Positions 15,723-25,780 of a stretch of DNA of 64,000 nt are shown here, one piece after another (the stretch's first letter is position 1; every line of letters starts with the position of its first letter). The DNA is from Neobacillus sp. PS3-40 (GTDB taxonomy: Bacteria > Bacillota > Bacilli > Bacillales > Cytobacillaceae), in the NCBI RefSeq assembly GCF_030915485.1, contig NZ_CP133266.1, positions 3,166,001 to 3,230,000 on the forward strand, in the 5' to 3' direction. The notes beneath the pieces were generated by a model. It made no database searches. It had not been told where the DNA came from and worked only from the letters and a program-made list of their open reading frames with translations. The position numbers were made by a program, and so were the translations under genes.

Positions 15723-17084
15723 ATGAACGCTGTTACTTTAACGACCATTTTGGCTTTTATCTTTACAATGCTCTTTATCTTTTGGAGACCAAAAGGAATA
15801 AATGAGGCTATTCCGTCAACAATTGGAGCTATCGTGGTCATGCTGAGTGGGAATATTACTCTGATTAATTTACTTGATATAAGTTCAAAAGTAAGTGGTG
15901 CGGCGGTAACGATTATTTCAACATTAGTTATGGCGATTGTCCTTGAAAGTTTTGGCTTTTTCTACTGGGTTACAGCTGTTCTAGCTAACTATTCAAGACA
16001 ATCAGGGGTTCGGCTTTATTGGCTGACAAATCTACTTTGTTTTTTAATGACAATATTTTTTAATAACGATGGCAGTATTCTAATAACCACGCCAATTCTT
16101 ATCCTTCTTCTTAAAAATTTTCAATTAAAAAACCATCAAAAAATCCCCTATTTGATTAGCGGTGCATTAATTGCTACAGCTTCAAGTGCACCAATCGGAG
16201 TTAGTAATATTGTGAACTTAATTGCTTTAAAAATTATTAACATGGATCTTTATTTGCAAACGACCATGTTGTTTGTCCCAGCCACACTAGGATTACTCTT
16301 TCTATCTGTAATGTTGTTTGTAGTATTTCATAGGGACATTCCTAAAAAACTTCCTAATATCACTTTCTCATTTGACTTTAAAGAAAAACCACCACACCCA
16401 CTACAAATTGAACCTTTGTCTTCAGAAAATAAAAAGCGAAAAAATGTTATGAAATGGATTTTGATATTTGTTTTCTTTATGAGGATAAGCTTATTCATAG
16501 CTTCATATATTGGTATCCCAATTGAAATAGTAGCGGTTACAGGCTCAATCCTTTTGTTAATTTGGAGATGGTATTACCTAAGAATTAGCCCAGTAGATAT
16601 GTTCAGTAAAACACCGTGGCATATATTCGCATTCGCATTTACAATGTATATCCTAATCTATGGATTAAATAATATTGGATTAACAGAGTTACTTGTGAAA
16701 TATTTTGAGCCGATGATATCTGGGAGCCTATTAAAGGCAAGTCTTTTTATGGGGGGGCTTTTAACACTTTTATCAAATATGTTTAACAACCACCCTGCGT
16801 TAATGATTGGTACTTTGGCTTTAACAAGTATGGGATTAGATCCTATCACAGTAAAAACAGTATATCTTGCCAATATTGTAGGGAGCGATATGGGATCTCT
16901 GTTATTGCCAATTGGAACATTAGCCACATTAATTTGGATGCATATTTTAAAAAGAGAAAAAATTAAAATTAGTTGGTTCACTTACTTCAAAACAACAGTA
17001 ATTGTGATTCCTCCAACTGTTATTTTCACTCTATTAGCATTATATGTATGGATTGAGCTGGTCTTCAATGGACGTGCGCAATAA
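15723..17084 (+). CDS. ArsB/NhaD-family anion or arsenite transporter
   Basis: 453 residues with about 11-12 membrane helices. Family-like segments: TMIFFNNDGSILITTPILILLL (about residues 112-132), LIATASSAPIGVSNIVNLIAL and, near the end, LLSNMFNNHPALMIGTLAL and NIVGSDMGSLLLPIGTLATLIW. These match the ArsB side of the ion transporter superfamily. Substrate could be arsenite or antimonite, or an organic anion. It is 13 kb from arsDA, so arsenic specificity is inference. A terminator-containing leader lies upstream. AAAAGGAGATTG is the ribosome site. Confidence 0.8.
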   Translation: MNAVTLTTILAFIFTMLFIFWRPKGINEAIPSTIGAIVVMLSGNITLINLLDISSKVSGAAVTIISTLVMAIVLESFGFFYWVTAVLANYSRQSGVRLYWLTNLLCFLMTIFFNNDGSILITTPILILLLKNFQLKNHQKIPYLISGALIATASSAPIGVSNIVNLIALKIINMDLYLQTTMLFVPATLGLLFLSVMLFVVFHRDIPKKLPNITFSFDFKEKPPHPLQIEPLSSENKKRKNVMKWILIFVFFMRISLFIASYIGIPIEIVAVTGSILLLIWRWYYLRISPVDMFSKTPWHIFAFAFTMYILIYGLNNIGLTELLVKYFEPMISGSLLKASLFMGGLLTLLSNMFNNHPALMIGTLALTSMGLDPITVKTVYLANIVGSDMGSLLLPIGTLATLIWMHILKREKIKISWFTYFKTTVIVIPPTVIFTLLALYVWIELVFNGRAQ

Positions 17085-17085
17085 G

Positions 17086-17130
17086 AAATCCCACTACCTA
17101 ATTTTTTAGTAAAGGTAGTGGGATTTTATG
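17086..17130. terminator. Terminator between convergent genes
   Basis: AAATCCCACTACCT pairs with AGGTAGTGGGATTTT around a 14-base loop. Confidence 0.85.
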
Positions 17131-17156
17131 GATGGGTGATAAATCAACTGCAAGTT

Positions 17157-18248
17157 TCAATATGGAGTATAATCAACATTCGGAGTATATCGATTAATAC
17201 CACTCCAAAGTAAAAATTCATCAATACCTTGTGAATGTAAGGCACGAATTTGTTCTTCAATCTCTTGTTTACCGTATACTTTATAGTTTCCTCTTCCAAG
17301 CCATGCTGCAGTAAAATCCTGGAGCCATGGGCGTGAAATTGGAGGATTACTTAATTTGTTTAATCGTTTATTTTCAACTTTGGCATACTCTTGGACAAGG
17401 CGAAAGGGTTCTAAATCTGGTTTTCGGATGCCAAACATGCTGGTCCAGTGACTTGGGTAAATCATAGCAGATATAATATCTACATTTTGGGCAATACTTG
17501 AAAAATTTTGTCCGATTCCTGGTGCTTCAGGAATAACGGTGGCATTGCCAAATACATCTACCGATATCTTCACGTTATAAGGTCTTAATTTTTCCCTGGC
17601 GTACTTAACGAATTCTGTTATTGCAGTTACTCGAGTGGGCCTATTTGTCGTAGATTGAAATCTCCTTTCGTAGGTGAGTTGTCCTTGAATTGCCTCGAAT
17701 TTTTCAGGAAATCTTACATAATCAAACTGTATTTCTTTAAAGCCCATGTTGGCAGCTAGAATGGCCATTCCGATGTTATAGTCCCAGACCTCCTTTAGAA
17801 AAGGATTTGTGAAAGCATCACCATGTCCGTTGCGCCATATTCCACGCGCGGTCCTGAATGACCAATTCGGCTTTGAAGCTGACAATACACTATCTTTAAA
17901 AACAACGATTCTTGCGATGGGGTAGATATTTGTCGATTCTAATGTCTGTATAAGAGCCTTTGGATTTTGGATATATGGACGACTAACAGAATAATAAGGT
18001 GAACCTTTTGGTGGAATAAAAGTAAGATTACCATGATCATCTTTGATATCAATGACCATCGCATTTAACTCCGTATTTTTAACCAAGGAGAGCAATTTAG
18101 TAAATTTTAACCCTTTTGTAGAAGGTGCTGAAACATAAATCCCTCGAATTGGTTGCTGCGGTTTTTGAGCACTAGCGTGTATTGGATGCACATTTTGATT
18201 CATGGAAATAGTAAATAGAACTAGTAAAAACACTAAAATCTTCCGCAC
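17157..18248 (-). CDS. Secreted putative glycoside hydrolase (DUF4015 type)
   Basis: 363 residues with a signal peptide (RKILVFLLVLFTISMNQNVHPIHASA) and a TIM-barrel-like domain: RGIYVSAPSTKGLKFTKLL, LNAMVIDIKDDHGNLTF, YPIARIVVFKDSVLS, FKEIQFDYVRFPE, VKISVDVFGNA, VDIISAMIYPSHW. These match the COG1306/DUF4015 family, predicted sugar hydrolases acting on the wall or extracellular polymers. The acid pairs in IDIKDD and QFDYVRFPE are likely active-site positions. AGGAGGGATTATG sets the start. Substrate unknown. Confidence 0.85.
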   Translation of the reverse strand: MRKILVFLLVLFTISMNQNVHPIHASAQKPQQPIRGIYVSAPSTKGLKFTKLLSLVKNTELNAMVIDIKDDHGNLTFIPPKGSPYYSVSRPYIQNPKALIQTLESTNIYPIARIVVFKDSVLSASKPNWSFRTARGIWRNGHGDAFTNPFLKEVWDYNIGMAILAANMGFKEIQFDYVRFPEKFEAIQGQLTYERRFQSTTNRPTRVTAITEFVKYAREKLRPYNVKISVDVFGNATVIPEAPGIGQNFSSIAQNVDIISAMIYPSHWTSMFGIRKPDLEPFRLVQEYAKVENKRLNKLSNPPISRPWLQDFTAAWLGRGNYKVYGKQEIEEQIRALHSQGIDEFLLWSGINRYTPNVDYTPY

Positions 18249-18354
18249 ATAATCCCTCCTAACAATCCTGTAATACTAGTAGCGTTTGCAGGAGTTATAT
18301 GTACAATCCCTTTTCTGCAAAAAAAATTAAAAATAAATGAATTAGAAAAAATGC

Positions 18355-18948
18355 TTACGGTTTACCACAAATTCCATAAAAGAAGATATGGACCATTTCA
18401 TTAATTAAATCCATATTGCCATTTTGCCTAATAGAATCAAGGAATTCATTGGAATATTTCATACTAAAATTAATGTACATCATAAGACCTTGTGTAGAGA
18501 TCTTACTTGAAATTTCCCCGCTTTCCCTACCTTCCTCTATTAATTGAAAAAAGGCTGGAAGAACTTTTTCACTGTACTCTTTTTCAACAAATTGAGCGAT
18601 TTCTTGATCTTCAGTTAGTAATTGATTGAACAAAAAGGGGGTTAAAGAGTTAATTGAATATTCTTTTTCTTGTAAAATAATCCGTTCTATTTTTTCCTTA
18701 AATGTATATTCTCCGTTCATATTCTCCATAAATTCTTTAAAAGAGTGGGTCATATAATTTTTTACGACTTCACGTAATAAAGCTTCCTTACTTCCAAAAT
18801 AATTATAGATGGTTACCTGAGAGACATTGGCTTGTTTTGCTATGTCAGCAATTCGAATCTTATTTGAATCCCATGTTTTTAGCATTTCTAAAGTAGTTTC
18901 TATAATCTTTTCTTTAATTTGTAAGGCTCTTCTCTCAAAACCGTTCAT
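18355..18948 (-). CDS. TetR-family regulator of the adjacent ABC exporter
   Basis: About 197 residues. N-terminal helix-turn-helix: KIIETTLEMLKTWDSNKIRIADIAKQANVSQVTIYNYFGSKEALLREVV; variable ligand domain after that. AGGATG about six bases before the ATG at 18948 favours that start; the frame could begin at 18957. It is divergent from the ABC operon at 19096, and the intergenic region has a promoter overlapped by a perfect inverted repeat, so autorepression and repression of the exporter are likely. Confidence 0.87.
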   Translation of the reverse strand: MNGFERRALQIKEKIIETTLEMLKTWDSNKIRIADIAKQANVSQVTIYNYFGSKEALLREVVKNYMTHSFKEFMENMNGEYTFKEKIERIILQEKEYSINSLTPFLFNQLLTEDQEIAQFVEKEYSEKVLPAFFQLIEEGRESGEISSKISTQGLMMYINFSMKYSNEFLDSIRQNGNMDLINEMVHIFFYGICGKP

Positions 18949-19013
18949 TTTCATCATCCTATATACAAATTGATATTAATGAAATTATAACATAAAAATA
19001 TTTCATAATTGTA

Positions 19014-19042
19014 TTGACTTTAGTTATATCCAAAAGTAATAT
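19014..19042 (+). promoter_or_regulatory. Sigma-A promoter for the ABC operon
   Basis: TTGACT (19014-19019), 17-base spacer, TAATAT (19037-19042), about 55 bases before the ATG at 19096. Confidence 0.72.
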
Positions 19043-19046
19043 AACT

Positions 19047-19078
19047 TATGAAATCGTTTATAAAAAATATTTCATAAT
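19047..19078. promoter_or_regulatory. Candidate TetR operator
   Basis: TTATGAAAT (19047-19055) and ATTTCATAA (19070-19078) form a perfect inverted repeat just after the -10 box. A second ATATTTCATAATT half lies at 18998-19010 near the regulator's own start. Confidence 0.6.
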
Positions 19079-19095
19079 TTTTCGGGGGTGTTAAA

Positions 19096-19983
19096 ATGCT
19101 AGAAGTTCAAAACTTGACGAAAAAATTTTCTAATGGCAAAGGAATATTCGATGTATCATTTTCTGTTGAAAAAGGAGAAGTATTTGGCTTTTTAGGACCA
19201 AATGGTGCAGGTAAATCGACAACTATTCGTCATATTATGGGATTTATGAAGCCTGAAAAAGGCTATGTAAAAGTGAATGGCTTAGATACATGGAAGAAAC
19301 AAGGTGAGGTTCAGAAATATATTGGATACCTCCCAGGTGAAATTGCTTTTATTGAAGGAATGACAGGTAAGAGCTTTCTTGATTTTATGGCCAGTATGAA
19401 TGGAGTTAAGGATCACTCAAAACGCCATCAGTTAATCGAGCGTCTTCAATTTGATGTGAATACTCCGATTCGGAAAATGTCAAAAGGGATGAAACAAAAG
19501 GTTGGGATTGTGGCGGCGTTCATGCATGATCCTGAGGTAATTATTCTGGATGAACCGACGTCTGGATTGGATCCGTTGATGCAAAAAGTATTTATTGAAA
19601 TTGTGCTGGAAGAAAAGGCAAAAGGAAAAACCTTTTTAATGTCCTCACATAGCTTCCCAGAGATTGAACGGACCTGTGATCGTGCTGCTATCATTAAAGA
19701 TGGTGTTGTTATTGCGGTGAAAGATATTCACGAATTACAATCCATGCAACGGAAACTTTTTGAGGTTACATTTAATAACCATGAAGATGCTAAAACTTTC
19801 CTAAATTCCAGGCTGCAAATTGAATCCCATGAAGGAAATCGTGTAAGAGTGGCCATTCAAGGAAACTATGATTCTTTCATTGAAGAAACAGCAAAATATT
19901 CTGTTCGGAATATTGCTATATTTACTCAAAATTTAGAGGACATATTTATGAATTATTATGATAGATCGGGGGCTTCGAAATGA
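19096..19983 (+). CDS. ABC transporter ATP-binding protein
   Basis: 295 residues. Walker A GPNGAGKST (about 35-43), Q-loop region YLPGEIAF, signature MSKGMKQKVG (about 134-143), Walker B VIILDEPTSGLDP and H-loop SSHSFPEIERT. C-terminal extension typical of drug and antibiotic or ABC-2 exporters. Its stop overlaps the permease start by four bases (ATGA), so translation is coupled. Repressed, by inference, by the divergent TetR at 18355. Substrate unknown. Confidence 0.93.
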   Translation: MLEVQNLTKKFSNGKGIFDVSFSVEKGEVFGFLGPNGAGKSTTIRHIMGFMKPEKGYVKVNGLDTWKKQGEVQKYIGYLPGEIAFIEGMTGKSFLDFMASMNGVKDHSKRHQLIERLQFDVNTPIRKMSKGMKQKVGIVAAFMHDPEVIILDEPTSGLDPLMQKVFIEIVLEEKAKGKTFLMSSHSFPEIERTCDRAAIIKDGVVIAVKDIHELQSMQRKLFEVTFNNHEDAKTFLNSRLQIESHEGNRVRVAIQGNYDSFIEETAKYSVRNIAIFTQNLEDIFMNYYDRSGASK

Positions 19984-20792
19984 ACTTCTCACTCTATAAA
20001 CAAATGATGAAAGTAAATGTAAAGGGAGTTATGAATTACGCAATTGGAGCTGCCTTTTATATGATCCTTATGGTTTGGCTCTATCCAAGTATGGAAGAAA
20101 CTGCTAAGCCGTTAAACGATATGTTAAAAGTAATGCCTGCTGGAGTGACAAAGGCTTTTAATTTGCAAAACGGTTTTGGAAGCTTCGAGTCTTTTATATC
20201 GGGTGAATTTTATGGGTTGTTATTCACTTTAATTGTTTCTATCTTTTGTGTCATGGTCCCTATCCAATTAATGGCGAAATTAGTGGACCAAGGATCGATG
20301 GGATATTTATTATCTACTCCAACGACAAGAGGAAAGGTTGCCTTCACACAAGCGAGTGTATTCGTAACAGGATTGTTACTAATTTCGGCTATTACAACAA
20401 TTTGTGGCATCGTTGGAGTTCATATTTTTATAGATAATGCTAGCTCTTTTCATATAGATAGATTCATACAGTTGAATTTAGCAGCTTTCGCTCTGTTCGT
20501 TGCATTGGGTGGAATTTCATTTCTAGTCTCTTCATTATCAAATGATGAAAAGAAAGCTCTGGGAACTTCAGGAATGATTATATTCGGGTTATATAGTTTA
20601 GACATTGTTGGGAAAATAAGCGAAAAAGTTGAGTGGTTAAAGAATTTCACCATTTTCACTTTGTATAAGCCAGGCGATATTGTAAACGGAAAAGCAAATA
20701 TTACTCTAGACTGTATCATCCTATTTTTAATAGGTATTGTAGCATTTGTTATAGCCATTTTGATATTTAAAAAACGTGATTTACCATTGTAA
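19980..20792 (+). CDS. ABC-2 type permease subunit
   Basis: 270 residues with six predicted membrane helices (about 20-40, 80-100, 120-150, 165-185, 195-215, 240-262). The first extracellular loop (MEETAKPLNDMLKVMPAGVTKAFNLQNGFGSFESFISGEFYGLLF) is typical of ABC-2 or YitT-like export permeases that pair with one ATPase. Four-base overlap with the ATPase gene. Ends before a strong terminator at 20806. Likely exports a drug or lipid; no specific substrate can be read. Confidence 0.87.
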   Translation: MNFSLYKQMMKVNVKGVMNYAIGAAFYMILMVWLYPSMEETAKPLNDMLKVMPAGVTKAFNLQNGFGSFESFISGEFYGLLFTLIVSIFCVMVPIQLMAKLVDQGSMGYLLSTPTTRGKVAFTQASVFVTGLLLISAITTICGIVGVHIFIDNASSFHIDRFIQLNLAAFALFVALGGISFLVSSLSNDEKKALGTSGMIIFGLYSLDIVGKISEKVEWLKNFTIFTLYKPGDIVNGKANITLDCIILFLIGIVAFVIAILIFKKRDLPL

Positions 20793-20805
20793 AGATATAA
20801 AGAAA

Positions 20806-20846
20806 ACTAGGCAATCGCCAAGCCTTAGCGCCGGCGATTGCCTAGT
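20806..20846. terminator. Terminator after the ABC operon
   Basis: ACTAGGCAATCGCC (20806-20819) pairs perfectly with GGCGATTGCCTAGT (20833-20846). Confidence 0.85.
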
Positions 20847-20937
20847 TGCCCTTATTCGATTAAAGTGTTGATTATTAATAAACGTTCGGAACATCCTTTA
20901 CTGCATTAACTAAGTTAAACTCCCTCATTAGCTAAAA

Positions 20938-21225
20938 AGATGCCAAAATTTCTTTGGCATCTCAGGCTGTCGAAAAACATTGGATAGTCTATAACTTTAC
21001 TAATTTAATTTACCGATTCACCGCGTTAGGCTTTTAAATAGGTCTGTTGATTTCCGTTCCAGGCGCTCCCCGCGGAAAGCGAGTGCCCGGAGCGGAAACC
21101 AACAGGCCAATTTGCGGGGATATCAATAAATTTGGAATGTTGATTCTAACAAAATAAAAATTGCCGAGAAAAATACCTCTTTCTCGGCAATCTGAGATGC
21201 CAAAGATTTCTTCGGCATCCTTCTT
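20938..21225. repeat. Composite intergenic repeat with GC-rich palindrome (copy 1, shortened)
   Basis: Outer hairpins GATGCC/GGCATC at about 20938 and 21196-21220, then CAGGCTGTCGAAAA, CACCGCGTTA, a core at 21044-21105 with ends CTGTTGATTTCCGTTCC and GGAGCGGAAACCAACAG, and the hairpin ATTGCCGAGAAA/TTTCTCGGCAAT (21160-21191). The same order of parts recurs at 41590-42180. Fills the gap between the ABC operon and ppaC; hairpins can end ppaC. Confidence 0.75.
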
Positions 21226-21232
21226 TTTACTT

Positions 21233-22159
21233 TTATTTAAAAACCTCTGTTAAAACGGGAACAACCTGTTTTTTACGAGAAACAACACCTTTTAATAAAG
21301 CAGTGTTATTATCTAAAGCAACATTATATGCTTTTTCCACTGCATTTTGGGCATTTCCTAGAGCTAGTGCAACGGAATCACTATTTAATATATCTGTGAT
21401 GACAAGTAAGAATAAATCTAAGTTCCTTTGCTCAATTGTTTGAGCAATGACAGCTTCTAACTCGGGCTGACGGCTTAAGACATCATTTGTGTCAACAGAA
21501 TTTACTTGAGCAATGACTACTTTACTTGAGCCCATTTGGAATTCTTTAGCATCCAATGAGATCAATTGTTCAACGGTTTTGCTGCTTATGTCAGCACCTG
21601 CTTTTAGCATGTCTAAACCATAAATTTGTGCATCAACACCTGCGATTTTTGCTAATTCAAGGGCTGCATCCACATCTTCTTGAGTGCATGTTGGTGATTT
21701 AAATAAAAGTGAATCAGAAATGATGGCTGAAAGCATTAATCCAGCAATATTTTTTTCAATTTCAATCCCTTTTTCTTTATAGATTTTATTTAAAATGGTT
21801 GCAGTGCAGCCAACAGGCTCAGCACGATAGTATAAAGGACCACTTGTTTCAAAATTAGCAATACGGTGGTGGTCAATCACTTCTAAGATTGTTACATCTC
21901 TAATATCCTCTGCACTTTGCTGAAACTCATTATGGTCAACCAAAATGACATTCTTAGCCTCGGGTGCAACCTTTTCGACAAGACGAGGTGCCACTTGATT
22001 GAATGCAGTTAATGCATATTGTGTTTCACCATTAATTTCGCCTAAACGAATTGGTTCAACATTCAACCCTAATTTTGTTTTTAAGTCAGCATAAGCAATA
22101 GCTGAACAAATTGTATCTGTGTCTGGATTTTTATGTCCAAAAATCAATGTTTTTTCCAC
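21233..22159 (-). CDS. ppaC: Manganese-dependent inorganic pyrophosphatase
   Basis: Family II pyrophosphatase, hydrolysing PPi to two phosphates with Mn2+. About 308 residues, close to the B. subtilis enzyme. DHH-type motifs are present: [34 protein letters not shown], and the C-terminal SRKKQVVP substrate loop. AAGGAG eight bases before GTG at 22159 marks the start; the longer ATG frame from 22180 would place that ribosome site inside the coding region. Monocistronic housekeeping gene. Confidence 0.95.
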   Translation of the reverse strand: MEKTLIFGHKNPDTDTICSAIAYADLKTKLGLNVEPIRLGEINGETQYALTAFNQVAPRLVEKVAPEAKNVILVDHNEFQQSAEDIRDVTILEVIDHHRIANFETSGPLYYRAEPVGCTATILNKIYKEKGIEIEKNIAGLMLSAIISDSLLFKSPTCTQEDVDAALELAKIAGVDAQIYGLDMLKAGADISSKTVEQLISLDAKEFQMGSSKVVIAQVNSVDTNDVLSRQPELEAVIAQTIEQRNLDLFLLVITDILNSDSVALALGNAQNAVEKAYNVALDNNTALLKGVVSRKKQVVPVLTEVFK

Positions 22160-22421
22160 TTCTACCGCTCCTTGATTCATTTATATTATTCGGAGGATTT
22201 CCTATTTAAAAGATAAACTACTCCGTCTTCTGCCTATTATACCAAATGCACAAAGGAGGAGGTAGTAGGAGCATAATGGAGTTTCCTCCGGAAATACATA
22301 AATGTTTTAATACCAAAGATGTGCGATTATTTAGTAAACCATATTACTTATTATTATTCATAAAAATTTCTAAAAAAATGTAACCACATTCGAATTGGGG
22401 ATTGCATAAAATGTTAGTAAG

Positions 22422-22443
22422 ATATGTGAAAATATTCACATAT
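22422..22443. promoter_or_regulatory. Rex operator upstream of ndh
   Basis: Perfect palindrome ATATGTGAA-AATA-TTCACATAT, matching the Rex consensus TGTGAAnnnnTTCACA. Rex senses NADH/NAD+ and is known to control an ndh gene in B. subtilis. Located 33 bases before the ndh start. Confidence 0.8.
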
Positions 22444-22475
22444 AGGGAAAACCGCAATTAAAGGGGCGAAATAAC

Positions 22476-23711
22476 ATGAGTGAGAAACTTAAAATCGTCA
22501 TTTTGGGTGGAGGCTATGCGGGCTTACTAACAGCTGCTTCATTACTAAAAAAGGTACATGAAAAAAGGGTGGAAATTACATTAGTCAATAAAAATGATTA
22601 TCATTATTTAACTACAAAGATTCATGAATCAGGTGCTGGAACATTAGATTCCAGGATGATTCTATTTCCATACTCTGAATTAATTAATACTGGACGAATA
22701 AATGTGATTCGAGATGAAGTGATTGGAATTGATTTAGCAAAAAAGAGGGTTTCATTAAATAAGGGAACGTTAAATTATGATTATTTAGTTGTATGCATAG
22801 GGGGAGTACCTAAGACATTTAACATCCCTGGCTTAGATGAAAATGCATTTTTTCTATTTGACCATAAAGGAACAGAAAAGCTGTGCACCCATATTGAAAA
22901 TCAATTTAAAAAGTATCTACTTGATCAGGATAAGAGTAGATTGACCTTTGTAATTGGTGGAGCAGGGTTTACGGGAATTGAATTTCTATATGAATTAATT
23001 GTGCGCATTCCAGAATTAAGAGAAAAATATGGAGTTGAAAAATCAAAAGTAAAGGTCATATGTGTGGAGGCCGATAATACACTCCTTAAGGACTATGATC
23101 CGCGGATGAGGGATGATGTATTGAAATCGATGACACAAATTGATTGTACCTTTAAATTGGGGTTAGCTATTGCTTCATGCCAAAATGGTGAGGTTACTTT
23201 TAACGATGGATCCAGTATCAAGGCAAATACAATGATATGGGCTGGAGGAGTAAAAGGGAATCCATTACTTAAGGATTTGGGATTTGAGTTACTTGATGGT
23301 AGAGTCAAAGTGAATGAATTCTTAGAGGTTCCTGGATATAAAGATATCTATGTATTGGGTGATGCCTCTGTCAGTTATTCTCCGAAAGAAGAGCCATATC
23401 AGCCTTCAGCACAGATTGCACTCCAACAAGGACAATATTGCGGATATAATATCGCCTGTAAGGTCTACGGACAAATGGCAAGACCGTTTAAATATATTCA
23501 TAGAGGAACAGTAATGTCTATGGGGAGAAAAAAAGCCACCGGTGTTGTTTACGGAAAGCATGTATTTGGAAGATTGGGTGCCTTCATGAAGTATGTTATC
23601 GAAAAACGGTACTTCTTGATGCTTGGGGGAGTTACCTTACTAGTCAAACAGTTTCAAAGAGAACATAAGTATAAAAAAAGGATAAAAAAAGAAAAAGAAA
23701 AAGGATATTAA
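22476..23711 (+). CDS. ndh: Type II NADH dehydrogenase
   Basis: 411 residues. Single-subunit, non-proton-pumping NADH:quinone oxidoreductase at the inner face of the membrane. FAD-binding ILGGGYAGLLTAA (about 9-21), NAD-binding VIGGAGFTGIEFLYEL (about 160-175), FAD-contacting IYVLGDAS and the AQIALQQGQYCGYNI segment near the C-terminus. A basic C-terminal tail (REHKYKKRIKKEKEK) fits membrane association. A Rex site upstream implies redox control: expressed when NADH is high. Confidence 0.92.
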   Translation: MSEKLKIVILGGGYAGLLTAASLLKKVHEKRVEITLVNKNDYHYLTTKIHESGAGTLDSRMILFPYSELINTGRINVIRDEVIGIDLAKKRVSLNKGTLNYDYLVVCIGGVPKTFNIPGLDENAFFLFDHKGTEKLCTHIENQFKKYLLDQDKSRLTFVIGGAGFTGIEFLYELIVRIPELREKYGVEKSKVKVICVEADNTLLKDYDPRMRDDVLKSMTQIDCTFKLGLAIASCQNGEVTFNDGSSIKANTMIWAGGVKGNPLLKDLGFELLDGRVKVNEFLEVPGYKDIYVLGDASVSYSPKEEPYQPSAQIALQQGQYCGYNIACKVYGQMARPFKYIHRGTVMSMGRKKATGVVYGKHVFGRLGAFMKYVIEKRYFLMLGGVTLLVKQFQREHKYKKRIKKEKEKGY

Positions 23712-23737
23712 TAATTTGAATTTAAGAGTCTGTGAAA

Positions 23738-23775
23738 GTATAGCCGGTTTTTTAAAATAGAAAACCGGCTATACT
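23738..23775 (+). terminator. Terminator after ndh
   Basis: AGTATAGCCGGTTTT pairs with AAAACCGGCTATACT. Confidence 0.82.
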
Positions 23776-23925
23776 ATGAATAAATGTCTATAGTAAACTA
23801 AAAATATATATTCTAAGACGGATTAATATTGAAAAATTCACAAAAAATACTATATTATACATTGTTACAATATTAGAAATATCTTACAATGAAAAAGTGT
23901 AATTTTAAAAAGGAGGAAATAGATT

Positions 23926-25650
23926 TTGAAGAATAGCTTGAAAGTTAGGATTATGGTGCAGGTTTCGATATTAATCTTACTATCTTGTATTGGATTAAGT
24001 TATTTAACCAATTATACATATTCAAATCTTTTAATTAATACGATCAGCAATCAATCATTAGAATTAACCAAAAGTGCAGAAAAAATGATTGATCAGGATC
24101 AATTTAAGGATTTAGCTATGAACTTAAATAAAAACAACTATTATTATGATTTAAAGGACAACCTTAATGGAATAAGAAAAATGAATGGATTAAAATTTTT
24201 GTACACCATGTCTAGAAAAAAAGACGGTAACCACTTTAAATATTTCTATGTTGTTGATGGCTATCCGAATGGTTCAAAAAATGAATCTCCTTTAGGGGAA
24301 GAGGAAAAGGGTATAAAAGATTCACCAAAGTTGATCAAAGCTTTTGATACAGGAAAAGCTCAAATTGGTGAGATGAGCACGATGGAGGAATATGGAACTT
24401 TGATTTCTACATATGTCCCAATTAAGTCCAAGCAAGGAGAAGTAATTGGTGTCGTTGGAGCAGACTTTAATGCTGCTATTGTTGATGCAAAGATGAAGGA
24501 GACAAATAAAAAACAAGTTATTTTCACAATTGTTATTTTATTAGTCAGTCTGCTCATTCTATTTATGATTACTTCGTACATTGTAAAACCGTTAAGAATG
24601 TTAACTTCAAAAGTAAAAGAAATCGGAAAAGGTAATTTAACAGTTACGGTCGAAGACCAAGGGAAGGATGAAATTGGCCAATTATCTACATCGATTCAAT
24701 TAATGGTGAATGATCTCAAACAAATAATTGGTGGGATTTTGACGGTCACAAGTAAATTGCATACTTCAAGTGAATCAATCCTCCAAAACGCTCAAGAAAC
24801 GAAGGATGCAAGTCAAGAAATGGTCCATTCCCTTGAAGAAGTGGCTTCGGGTATTGATGTTCAATTTAATAAAACAGAAACAAGTACCTATGCTATGGAA
24901 GAAATGTCACTCGGGGTGCAAACGATTGCTTCTATGGCGACATCAGTTTCGGAGCTGTCATTAAGTGCTTTACAGGAAACAGAAGAAGGAAAAAACATTG
25001 CTAATCAAATGATGAATCAAATTCAGGTGTTAAACCAGACATTCCAAGAGACGGCTCATCTAATGAAGGATCTTGATGTTCGAAGCAAAAAAATCAATGA
25101 AGTAACAAATGTAATCAAGGAAATTTCCTCACAGACGAATTTGCTTGCCTTGAATGCGGCAATAGAAGCGGCAAGAGCAGGAGAACATGGCAAAGGGTTT
25201 TCTGTTGTTGCAGAGGAAGTAAGAAAGCTTGCTGAGCAATCTGAGTCGTCTGCTGCAACGATAACTAGCATTATTTCCAAAATTAATGAAGTGGGACATT
25301 CTACTTTTGTTTCCATGAGCAAAGTTGAAAATGTAGTAGAGAAAAGTATAGAGGAGTTCCATAAGATGGATAGGTCATATGAACATATTTATCAATCAAT
25401 TAGAAATATGACATCGTCGATCCAAGAGGTTTCAGCTTCTGCCGAAGAAATGGCCGTATCCTCCGAAGAGGTTTCAGCTTCTCTTTCAGAAACATTTCAA
25501 ATTGCGAAAGGGACGGAGCATAATACCAAATTAATGGTGGCATCTACAAATAAACAAGAAGAAGCAATAAATGAAATGTTCCTTGACCTCAAATCTTTGG
25601 TGAAAATGACAGATGAATTGACGGATTTAACTCAAAAATTCGAGTTATAA
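23926..25650 (+). CDS. Methyl-accepting chemotaxis protein
   Basis: 574 residues from TTG (AAGGAGGAAATAGA upstream). Helix 1 (about 10-30), extracellular CACHE-like sensor (about 35-185), helix 2 (about 192-215), HAMP (about 216-270) and a signalling domain with the conserved hairpin tip [41 protein letters not shown]. Signals to CheA. The ligand is unknown. Single gene followed by a bidirectional terminator. Confidence 0.94.
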   Translation: MKNSLKVRIMVQVSILILLSCIGLSYLTNYTYSNLLINTISNQSLELTKSAEKMIDQDQFKDLAMNLNKNNYYYDLKDNLNGIRKMNGLKFLYTMSRKKDGNHFKYFYVVDGYPNGSKNESPLGEEEKGIKDSPKLIKAFDTGKAQIGEMSTMEEYGTLISTYVPIKSKQGEVIGVVGADFNAAIVDAKMKETNKKQVIFTIVILLVSLLILFMITSYIVKPLRMLTSKVKEIGKGNLTVTVEDQGKDEIGQLSTSIQLMVNDLKQIIGGILTVTSKLHTSSESILQNAQETKDASQEMVHSLEEVASGIDVQFNKTETSTYAMEEMSLGVQTIASMATSVSELSLSALQETEEGKNIANQMMNQIQVLNQTFQETAHLMKDLDVRSKKINEVTNVIKEISSQTNLLALNAAIEAARAGEHGKGFSVVAEEVRKLAEQSESSAATITSIISKINEVGHSTFVSMSKVENVVEKSIEEFHKMDRSYEHIYQSIRNMTSSIQEVSASAEEMAVSSEEVSASLSETFQIAKGTEHNTKLMVASTNKQEEAINEMFLDLKSLVKMTDELTDLTQKFEL

Positions 25651-25739
25651 GCATGGGTTTTGTTCAATTTGATAAAATCCATCTTATGCTAACCTTCGTT
25701 TTACATTTCTTTCAGTCCTACTGAAAAATGATAATTACA

Positions 25740-25780
25740 AATAACAAGCCTCCTTTATTAAAGAAAGGAGGCTTGTTATT
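25740..25780. terminator. Bidirectional terminator between chemoreceptor and kinase genes
   Basis: AATAACAAGCCTCCTTT pairs with AAAGGAGGCTTGTTATT; it overlaps the stop codon of the minus-strand kinase. Confidence 0.85.
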